Shown one piece after another: positions 1 through 5,097 of a DNA stretch of 7,051 nucleotides (the stretch's first letter is position 1; every line of letters starts with the position of its first letter). Below the pieces are notes generated by a model. The model was not told where the DNA came from. It saw only the letters and a program-made list of their open reading frames with translations, and searched no databases. Both the position numbers and the translations under genes were made by a program. This DNA comes from Acholeplasmataceae bacterium (GTDB taxonomy: Bacteria > Bacillota_I > Bacilli_A > ML615J-28 > CAG-698): the NCBI GenBank assembly GCA_012840905.1, contig DUVT01000090.1, positions 1 to 7,051 of the forward strand, given 5' to 3'.

Positions 1-467
1 AAAATGGTTATAATGATGAGTTAGTAAAAGAATTAGAAATTCGTCCTGGTGTTGGACTAGCTAGCGTACAAATTGGTGTTTTAAAAAGAATATTTGTAAT
101 CTATGCTTATAATGAAAAAGGCGAGTTATTCCACTTCGGTGTAGTTAATCCGAAAATAATCTCCGAATCAACAGAACTAACGTTTTTACCAACAGGTGAA
201 GGCTGCCTTTCTGTTGATAGAGATGTAGAAGGATTAGTTCATCGTCCAAAACGAATAACTGCTAAATTCCATAAGTATGATTTTAAAACTAAAAAATTGG
301 AAGAAGTAACAATGAAGTTTGAAAATTACATCGCAATCGTATTTCAACATGAATACGATCATTTAAACGGAATAATGTTTATGGATAGAATTGATAAAAT
401 TAATCCATTCTTTGTTCCGGAAAATTCAAAACCAATTTTATTTGCTGGAGAAGACACAGAAGAATAA
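1..467 (+). CDS. def: Peptide deformylase, type 2 (5' end missing)
   Basis: This is the last 154 residues of a peptide deformylase; the reading frame enters the window already open at base 3. The enzyme removes the formyl group from the N-terminal methionine of new proteins at the ribosome, using a bound metal ion. All three family motifs are visible. Counted from the first full codon in the window, they are GVGLASVQIG at residues 16-25, EGCLS at 66-70 with metal ligand C68, and QHEYDH at 115-120 with ligands H116 and H120 and catalytic E117. The continuation of motif 2 as SVDRDVEG is typical of type 2 deformylases of Gram-positive bacteria. Those are usually about 180-190 residues, so roughly 30 N-terminal residues and the start lie outside the window. 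The gene ends in TAA directly at a hairpin terminator and is convergent with the phosphatase gene. No truncation or frameshift is seen within the visible part. Confidence 0.97.
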   Translation, partial: NGYNDELVKELEIRPGVGLASVQIGVLKRIFVIYAYNEKGELFHFGVVNPKIISESTELTFLPTGEGCLSVDRDVEGLVHRPKRITAKFHKYDFKTKKLEEVTMKFENYIAIVFQHEYDHLNGIMFMDRIDKINPFFVPENSKPILFAGEDTEE

Positions 468-497
468 AGAGACATCTTTTACGTGATGTCTCTTTTC
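466..497. terminator. Hairpin terminator between def and the HAD phosphatase gene
   Basis: The arms AAAGAGACATC (466-476) and GATGTCTCTTT (485-495) pair perfectly over 11 bp around an 8-nt loop. A short T-rich stretch follows on the + strand. The opposite strand reads TTTATT after the stem, so the hairpin could also stop transcription of the convergent phosphatase gene, whose stop codon begins at 500. It overlaps the deformylase TAA. The T-tracts are short on both sides, so efficiency is uncertain. Confidence 0.8.
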
Positions 498-1271
498 TTA
501 AATATATTTAAAATGTTTTAGCGCATTATAAATACCATCTTGATCAACACTAGTAGTAATATAATCAGCAACGCTTTTAACTTTGGTTGTTGCATTCCCC
601 ATTGCTATTCCAAGACCGGCATGTTCTAGCATTTCTACATCATTATCTCCATCGCCAAAAACGATCACGTCTTCTTCTTTGATGTTTAAATGTTTAATAA
701 GGCGTTTAATTCCTAACCATTTATTTGCTGATTTTGGTAATATATCATAACCAACATCTAACCAGCGAATAAATTGGAAGTACGGATTATCTTTTGCTAA
801 GATTTTTGCATCTTCTTCACTACAAAATGTCCAAGCCTGGAATACATCATTATCTAAATAAAAGAATTTATCTTCTTGTGGTAGTTCTAAGCCTACTTTA
901 TTAAACGAAGAAATTGCCCTTTCATTTAGTTTAGAAATTGCTTCTTTATGGCTGCCTTGAAAACCATAAATAATATCTAGCTCATCCATTTGTTTACAAA
1001 TTTTAGCTAGTTTTGATTTATCTATTGGTTCACTATAAATAATCTCTCCATCTGCTTTAATATATTGACCATTAATTAAAACAAAATCGTTAAACAACTC
1101 CAACAACTCCTCAATCGAGTACAGCATAAATTCTGCTCTACCCGTTGCAATGCCCACATGATGGTATTTAGCTAACTTTTTTATTGCTTCTACCGTTGAA
1201 GGAGGTACTACCGCATTATCATTATCATATAATGTTCCATCAATATCAAACAAAAATAATTTCTTACTCAT
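498..1271 (-). CDS. HAD-superfamily phosphatase, Cof/YkrA type (subclass IIB)
   Basis: This 257-residue cytoplasmic protein is a Mg-dependent phosphohydrolase of the HAD family with a type IIB cap; members dephosphorylate sugar phosphates, nucleotides or other small phosphate esters. Motif I is DIDGT (9-13), with nucleophile D9 and acid/base D11. Motif II is ATGR (T43), motif III is the lysine in SANKW (K184), and motif IV is FGDGDND (205-211), with metal ligands D207 and D211. The cap lies between motifs II and III. The length is normal for Cof proteins. The start at 1271 puts motif I at the usual distance from the N-terminus. No Shine-Dalgarno sequence precedes this ATG; the best promoter predicts a transcript starting only about 3 nt upstream. 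The gene converges on def and diverges from rnjA. From memory, ykrA of Bacillus subtilis sits beside defB and near rnjA, which suggests an orthologue, but the substrate cannot be read from the sequence. Confidence 0.93.
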   Translation of the reverse strand: MSKKLFLFDIDGTLYDNDNAVVPPSTVEAIKKLAKYHHVGIATGRAEFMLYSIEELLELFNDFVLINGQYIKADGEIIYSEPIDKSKLAKICKQMDELDIIYGFQGSHKEAISKLNERAISSFNKVGLELPQEDKFFYLDNDVFQAWTFCSEEDAKILAKDNPYFQFIRWLDVGYDILPKSANKWLGIKRLIKHLNIKEEDVIVFGDGDNDVEMLEHAGLGIAMGNATTKVKSVADYITTSVDQDGIYNALKHFKYI

Positions 1272-1280
1272 AATACTATG

Positions 1281-1309
1281 ATATTAGCATAATTACAGAA
1301 AAAATACAA
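1281..1309 (-). promoter_or_regulatory. Extended -10 promoter of the HAD phosphatase gene
   Basis: Read on the - strand, TTGTAT (1309-1304) is separated by 17 nt from TAATAT (1286-1281). A TGC directly upstream (1289-1287) makes an extended -10 element. Standard spacing puts the transcription start near 1274, three bases before the ATG at 1271. A second option, TTTACA (1327-1322) with TATTTT (1306-1301), has only a 15-nt spacer and is weaker. Confidence 0.6.
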
Positions 1310-1323
1310 GATTCATGAGATTG

Positions 1324-1339
1324 TAAACATTTATGTTTA
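1324..1339. repeat. 16-bp palindrome upstream of rnjA (possible operator)
   Basis: TAAACAT (1324-1330) and ATGTTTA (1333-1339) are perfect inverted repeats around TT. The palindrome overlaps the position expected for the rnjA -35 element and lies upstream of the phosphatase promoter, where a repressor or activator could reach both. In DNA this AT-rich such a palindrome can occur by chance, and I do not recognise it as the site of a particular regulator. Confidence 0.3.
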
Positions 1340-1364
1340 TTTTTTCCAATATTTTGTGTATAAT
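1336..1364 (+). promoter_or_regulatory. rnjA promoter
   Basis: A perfect TATAAT at 1359-1364 is preceded immediately by TGTG (1355-1358), which resembles the -16 region of Bacillus promoters. The hexamer 17 nt upstream is TTTATT (1336-1341), a weak -35. The predicted start is near 1371, giving a leader of about 26 nt that contains the ribosome binding site. Confidence 0.65.
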
Positions 1365-1383
1365 ATTAATAATTGAAATTTAG

Positions 1384-1390
1384 AAAGGAG
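1384..1390 (+). promoter_or_regulatory. Ribosome binding site that sets the rnjA start
   Basis: AAAGGAG ends 6 nt before the ATG at 1397. It selects that ATG over the in-frame TTG at 1373, which lies at the predicted transcription start and has no ribosome binding site of its own. Confidence 0.85.
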
Positions 1391-1396
1391 TCACAA

Positions 1397-3082
1397 ATGG
1401 CAAAAAAAACAACAAATATAGTAAGACGATTTCAAGACAAAAATATAAAAATTTTTGCCTTAGGGGGCCTAGATGAAGTTGGCAAGAATATGTACTGTGT
1501 TGAAGTCGATGATGAATTAATCGTAATCGATTCAGGCATAATGTTTCCAGACTCCAACTATGGTGTTGACTATATTATCCCCGATTACACATATTTAAAA
1601 GAAAATGAAGATAAAATCGTTGGGCTTTTTATTACCCACGGACATGAAGACCACATCGGCGGTATCCCTTATCTTTTAAGAAAAGTAAGTATTCCAAAAG
1701 TATATGCAAATGGAATTGCAATAACATTAATTAAAAATAAATTATCAGAACATAGAAACATCAATGCAAACATAGTTGAGTTTGGGGATGATTCTATCTA
1801 CAAATTTAAAAATTTTGAAATTTCTTTTTTCAGAACTAATCACTCAATTCCTGATTCATTTGGAATTGCAATTAAAACTCGACTAGGTTACATTGTTCAC
1901 ACTGGAGACTTTAAATTTGACTTCACACCGCTTGTAAGACATACAGATTACGGAAAACTAACACGTTACGCTGAAGAAGGAATTTTATGTTTGCTATCTG
2001 ACTCTACAAATGCAAACGTAGCTTCTATGTCAGCATCAGAGAAAAAGATTGGTGAAAGCATCAAAAGCATCTTTAGTCAGATTAAAGGTAGAATTATAAT
2101 TTCAACCTTTGCGTCAAATATTTACCGTGTACAACAAATCGTCGAAGCAAGTGTAAAACACAACCGTAAAGTAATAGTCTTCGGTCGAAGTATGGAAAAA
2201 ACAATTAATGTGTCAAAAAAACTAAAATATATAAATGCACCTGAAGGTACATTTATCAATATGAGAGAATTCACCCAACTCCCACCAAATCGAGTTACAA
2301 TTCTTTCAACCGGATCACAAGGTGAACCACTTGCAGCATTATCAAGAATTGCTGATGGAACCCATAAACATATTAAAATTATGGAAGGAGATACTATCGT
2401 CTTCTCCTCAAGCCCAATTCCTGGTAACCAAGAAGCTGTAAATAGAACTATTAATAAACTATATCGCGCTGGTTGTAATGTAATTATTAACAGCCCACTA
2501 ACGGATACTCATACTTCAGGACACGCAAGTGAAACCGAATTAAAAATTATGTTATCACTAACAAAACCTAAGTATTTTGTACCAATCCATGGTGAATATT
2601 CAATGCTTAAAAAGCATACAGAGTTAGCAGCAGCAACCGGAATCAATCCAAATAACTGTTTTATTCTAGATAACGGAGATGTCCTAACTATCAACGAGAA
2701 AAAAGCTGCAGTTACTCACAAGGTTCAATCCGGAGATATTTATATTGATACAAATAATTTCGATATTGATAATCAAATTATTCGCGAAAGAAAAATTCTT
2801 TCTGATGATGGAATGGTTTCAATTATATTCTCATCAAAAAACAATAAGTTAAATAAAGTTCCAAATATAATTAGTCGTGGTTTTATATATGTAAAAGGAT
2901 CAACTGAATTAATGGAAGAAATTCAAAAAAAATCACAGGATTTATATGAAACATATTATCGTTCTACAAAACGCTTTAACCAAAATCATTTAGCTAATTA
3001 TATATCGAACGCTTTAACTGATTTTATATATGAAAAGACTGAAAAGAAACCAATGATCGTTCCAATATTTATGAATTACTAG
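1397..3082 (+). CDS. rnjA: Ribonuclease J1
   Basis: RNase J is the main 5'-3' exoribonuclease, also an endonuclease, of Gram-positive bacteria. It degrades mRNA and matures rRNA in the cytoplasm using two zinc ions. The 561 residues have the family order: metallo-beta-lactamase domain (about 15-215 and 360-430), beta-CASP insert (about 216-355) and C-terminal domain (about 455-561). Visible active-site residues are HGHEDH (H81, H83, D85, H86), H149 in RTNHS, D171 in HTGDF and H398 in PIHGEY. The motif HTSGH (372-376) is the part known to hold the RNA phosphate. The intact HGHEDH points to J1, because J2 paralogues of Bacillus carry a degenerate version as I recall. The C-terminal KKPMIVPI is also J1-like. 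The ATG at 1397 is chosen for its ribosome binding site. The gene has its own promoter and terminator, so it is probably monocistronic. Confidence 0.97.
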   Translation: MAKKTTNIVRRFQDKNIKIFALGGLDEVGKNMYCVEVDDELIVIDSGIMFPDSNYGVDYIIPDYTYLKENEDKIVGLFITHGHEDHIGGIPYLLRKVSIPKVYANGIAITLIKNKLSEHRNINANIVEFGDDSIYKFKNFEISFFRTNHSIPDSFGIAIKTRLGYIVHTGDFKFDFTPLVRHTDYGKLTRYAEEGILCLLSDSTNANVASMSASEKKIGESIKSIFSQIKGRIIISTFASNIYRVQQIVEASVKHNRKVIVFGRSMEKTINVSKKLKYINAPEGTFINMREFTQLPPNRVTILSTGSQGEPLAALSRIADGTHKHIKIMEGDTIVFSSSPIPGNQEAVNRTINKLYRAGCNVIINSPLTDTHTSGHASETELKIMLSLTKPKYFVPIHGEYSMLKKHTELAAATGINPNNCFILDNGDVLTINEKKAAVTHKVQSGDIYIDTNNFDIDNQIIRERKILSDDGMVSIIFSSKNNKLNKVPNIISRGFIYVKGSTELMEEIQKKSQDLYETYYRSTKRFNQNHLANYISNALTDFIYEKTEKKPMIVPIFMNY

Positions 3083-3110
3083 GACTAAAGATTTTATCTT
3101 TAGTCTTTTT
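3083..3110 (+). terminator. Intrinsic terminator of rnjA
   Basis: Arms GACTAAAGA (3083-3091) and TCTTTAGTC (3097-3105) form a perfect 9-bp stem with a 5-nt loop, followed by five T residues (3106-3110). It starts immediately after the rnjA TAG stop. Confidence 0.92.
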
Positions 3111-3111
3111 A

Positions 3112-3120
3112 TGTTACAAT
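3112..3120 (+). promoter_or_regulatory. Possible extended -10 promoter of rlmA
   Basis: TGT followed by TACAAT (3115-3120) makes an extended -10 element. The hexamer 17 nt upstream is only TTTTAT and lies in the loop of the rnjA terminator. The predicted start is near 3127, just upstream of the ribosome binding site. If it is not active, rlmA would depend on read-through from rnjA. Confidence 0.5.
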
Positions 3121-3126
3121 ATTAAA

Positions 3127-3131
3127 AGGTG
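3127..3131 (+). promoter_or_regulatory. Ribosome binding site that sets the rlmA start
   Basis: AGGTG lies 6 nt before the ATG at 3138. This favours ATG 3138 over the in-frame GTG at 3129, which is itself inside the ribosome binding site. Confidence 0.75.
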
Positions 3132-3137
3132 AAAAAA

Positions 3138-3935
3138 ATGTATATTTGTCCAAACTGTAAAACTACTTTAAAGAAAATAAATAACACATACAAATGTCTT
3201 AATAATCATTCGTTTGATATCGCAAAAGAAGGGTATGTGAATTTATTGTTAAATCAGCCTAAAGCTGGCGATAATAAACAAATGATTAAATCTAGAAATC
3301 AATTTTTACATAAAGGTTATTTTGATAACTTAGTAATTGAGGTAATTAAAACTATTGATGATTTAACCCTCGATAACCCCTGCATATTGGACGTAGGCTG
3401 CGCCGATGGTTACTATCCTGGTATAATTAGCAAAACTTATCCAAACATCATAGGAATGGATATTTCAAAAGATGCAATTAAACTTGCTGCAAAAACTTAT
3501 AAAAAGATTGACTTTTTTGTTGCTAGTGGAAAAGATATTCCAATAAAAAATAATTCCATTAATATAATTTTAAATATATTTTCGCCTCACTTTTTAGATG
3601 AGTTTTTAAGAATCTTAAAACCTAATGGCTATATAATTAAAATTACTCCAAATGAAAATCATTTACTTGAATTAAAACAAGTTATATATGATGATGTATA
3701 TCTTACAAAAGAAAAATTATTTGAAGATTCATCTTTAAAATTAATAAATTCTAATGATTTAAATTATAAAGTTACTTTAGATAATGAAGATATTTTAAAC
3801 TTAATTACGATGACACCATATTTTTATAAAACTAATGATGCTGATTTATTAAAACTTGAAAAACTCAATAGATTAAATACAACACTCGATTTTAAAATAG
3901 CAATTTATAAAAAAAACATTCTACTTTCAAAATGA
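3138..3935 (+). CDS. rlmA: 23S rRNA (guanine-N1) methyltransferase, RlmA family
   Basis: This 265-residue enzyme would use S-adenosylmethionine to methylate N1 of a guanine in 23S rRNA helix 35: G745 in the E. coli type (RlmA I), G748 in the usual Gram-positive type (RlmA II, related to the tylosin-resistance protein TlrB). The N-terminal zinc site is complete: C4, C7, C20, H24, in the pattern C-x2-C-x12-C-x3-H. It is followed by the family signature DIAKEGYVNLL (27-37). The methyltransferase domain has motif I at DVGCADG (85-91) and the acidic motif II region at IGMDIS (105-110). The length matches E. coli RlmA (about 269). The coding sequence is more AT-rich than rnjA upstream, but nothing suggests transfer. 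The last codons lie inside the downstream terminator stem. The family is secure; which guanine is modified is inferred from the likely host group only. Confidence 0.92.
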   Translation: MYICPNCKTTLKKINNTYKCLNNHSFDIAKEGYVNLLLNQPKAGDNKQMIKSRNQFLHKGYFDNLVIEVIKTIDDLTLDNPCILDVGCADGYYPGIISKTYPNIIGMDISKDAIKLAAKTYKKIDFFVASGKDIPIKNNSINIILNIFSPHFLDEFLRILKPNGYIIKITPNENHLLELKQVIYDDVYLTKEKLFEDSSLKLINSNDLNYKVTLDNEDILNLITMTPYFYKTNDADLLKLEKLNRLNTTLDFKIAIYKKNILLSK

Positions 3936-3951
3936 AAATAGAATGTTTTTT
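3911..3951. terminator. Bidirectional terminator between rlmA and the exonuclease gene
   Basis: The arms at 3911-3923 (six A, then CATTCTA) and 3939-3951 (TAGAATG, then six T) pair perfectly over 13 bp. After one mismatch, TTTC (3925-3928) pairs with GAAA (3934-3937), leaving a 5-nt loop. T-runs exist on both strands, so both convergent genes can terminate here. The left arm is inside the rlmA coding region, the rlmA TGA lies in the inner stem, and the exonuclease stop codon sits at the right edge. Confidence 0.92.
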
Positions 3952-4810
3952 ATATTTGAACTTCTGATTCGACTATATCTTTAAACATACGATAAATTTC
4001 CCGAGCGAGTAGTGCATCTTCCAAAGCATCATGTGATTGACTCTCTGTAGGGATTCCACTCATTTCTTCGTAGGTATTAAATAAGCCTAAATCAGCTTTA
4101 AAGTTATAATAGTTTTTAACAACTTGCATTAGGTTAATATATCTATTTCTAATATCTAATGGTTTTAATCTATTTAATTCAAAAGATTTTTCCATAGTTA
4201 GAATATCGTTTCTTCCCCAAGCAATTATTTTTACATCATATTTATCAATAATACTTTCTAATAATTGATAAAATTCAATATATGAACAAGCATTTTTGAA
4301 ATCCTCTTTAGTTTTATTTAAGAACTTGTAAGTTCTTAAATTTAAGGAATATCTTTTTAAGGGCATTACAAGGCTGCCATCTTCAAAAATTATATTTCCT
4401 TCAGGATCTTCTAATACCATACCATATTGAACTATTTCTGGTACATGCCTTTTTGTTTGATAATATGATGGAAGTGAAAACTCTAAATCTAAGAATAGTT
4501 TATATTTGTCATTTGAAATTACTCTTCTTACCCCTTTTCTTATAGTATCTATGTCATAGTAAACTTTTCTTTCTCTTCTTCTACTTTCAACAACCTTATC
4601 AAATGAAATAATTTCATGAGCAAAGTAGTCACCATAGCGTTTCTTCTTATCTTTTATATTTACAAAGACATAGGGTTTTGTATAAAAATAGGGGCCAAAA
4701 TCTTTAAAAAACTTTCTAGACATATAAAGATAAAATATCTTTTTTCTAGTATATACTTTTATGATTCTTTCTCTATGAAATGTTTCAAGAATTTTGCCGT
4801 AAATCTTCAT
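3950..4810 (-). CDS. DEDDh-type 3'-5' exonuclease with an unassigned N-terminal domain
   Basis: The C-terminal two-thirds (about 103-280) of this 286-residue protein is a DnaQ/ERI-1/KapD-like exonuclease fold, which removes nucleotides from 3' ends of DNA or RNA with two metal ions. The DEDDh residues are all present: D108 and E110 in LFLDLEF, D202 in WGRND, and H260 with D265 in SHDALEDA. The first 100 residues belong to no domain I can name. They are rich in K, R, Y and F, with alternating strand-like stretches (KIYGKILE, IIKVYT, IFYLYMS, PYVFVNI), and could form a small beta-barrel that binds nucleic acid; that is inference. The ATG at 4810 has AAGGA 6 nt upstream (4821-4817). The gene starts 20 nt after the GerE-like gene and is probably the last gene of the rbfA-uvrC operon. 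The true substrate, RNA or DNA, cannot be told. Confidence 0.88.
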   Translation of the reverse strand: MKIYGKILETFHRERIIKVYTRKKIFYLYMSRKFFKDFGPYFYTKPYVFVNIKDKKKRYGDYFAHEIISFDKVVESRRRERKVYYDIDTIRKGVRRVISNDKYKLFLDLEFSLPSYYQTKRHVPEIVQYGMVLEDPEGNIIFEDGSLVMPLKRYSLNLRTYKFLNKTKEDFKNACSYIEFYQLLESIIDKYDVKIIAWGRNDILTMEKSFELNRLKPLDIRNRYINLMQVVKNYYNFKADLGLFNTYEEMSGIPTESQSHDALEDALLAREIYRMFKDIVESEVQI

Positions 4811-4830
4811 AAGTTTTCCTTCCAGTAATA

Positions 4831-5043
4831 TTATTTATCTAATGATAATTCTTTTATCCTAATTAACTCTAATATTGCTTGACTGCGCCCTTTAACTCCT
4901 AATTTTTGAATTACATTTGATATATGATTTCGAACCGTCTTTTCGCTAATATTTAACTTTTCAGCTATCTCTGTAGTATCATAATTAGCAATTAGTAATT
5001 TAAATATTTCTCTTTCGCGTTTTGTGAGAAATTTTTGTTGCAT
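4831..5043 (-). CDS. Small GerE-like LuxR-type HTH transcriptional regulator
   Basis: This 70-residue protein is little more than a LuxR/GerE DNA-binding domain, with no receiver or ligand domain. The conserved opening LTKREREIF (6-14) is followed by the helix-turn-helix at about 23-50. The recognition helix starts at SEKTVRNHISN (33-43), and QKLGVKGRSQA (46-56) follows. Compared from memory with Bacillus subtilis GerE (74 residues, late mother-cell regulator of spore coat genes), it is collinear and about two-thirds identical, including both of those blocks. The start is ATG 5043, which has AGGAGG 6 nt upstream; ATG 5046 is possible with a shorter spacer. An in-frame GTG at 5100, overlapping the uvrC stop, would add 19 residues unlike the family. 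The gene lies 53 nt after uvrC and 20 nt before the exonuclease gene. GerE orthology is likely but not proven, and other small LuxR-type regulators share the fold. Confidence 0.88.
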   Translation of the reverse strand: MQQKFLTKREREIFKLLIANYDTTEIAEKLNISEKTVRNHISNVIQKLGVKGRSQAILELIRIKELSLDK

Positions 5044-5048
5044 CATAT

Positions 5049-5055
5049 CCCTCCT
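5049..5055 (-). promoter_or_regulatory. Strong ribosome binding site of the GerE-like gene
   Basis: AGGAGGG on the - strand (5055-5049) is close to a perfect anti-Shine-Dalgarno match. The AGGAGG core ends 6 nt before ATG 5043 and 3 nt before ATG 5046. It decides the start in favour of a 70-residue protein. Confidence 0.85.
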
Positions 5056-5069
5056 ATTATTATCCATAA

Positions 5070-5097
5070 TATAATATGCATAAATAATAGGTGAGGT
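5070..5097 (-). promoter_or_regulatory. Candidate promoter of the GerE-like gene (sigma-K-like or sigma-A)
   Basis: On the - strand, CATATTATA (5078-5070) fits the sigma-K -10 consensus CATAnnnTA. AC (5097-5096) lies 17 nt upstream, where sigma-K promoters carry AC. The same bases can be read as a sigma-A promoter, GTGACC (5100-5095), 18 nt, TATTAT (5076-5071). Both readings start transcription roughly 15-20 nt before the ribosome binding site or start codon. The consensus is short, so chance is possible. Confidence 0.4.

Noticed and set aside
1373..1396. In-frame TTG start giving RNase J eight more residues
   Set aside because: The TTG lies at the predicted transcription start, has no ribosome binding site, and the following AAAGGAG fits ATG 1397.
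2509..2694. 61-codon open frame antisense to rnjA
   Set aside because: It lies wholly within the conserved RNase J coding sequence and has no recognisable product.
3129..3137. GTG start giving RlmA three more residues
   Set aside because: This GTG is part of the AGGTG ribosome binding site that serves ATG 3138, and the zinc motif already starts at the usual distance from that ATG.
4616..4828. 70-codon open frame antisense to the exonuclease gene
   Set aside because: It has low complexity, is rich in F, I and K, and is a shadow of the exonuclease N-terminal region, which has its own ribosome binding site.
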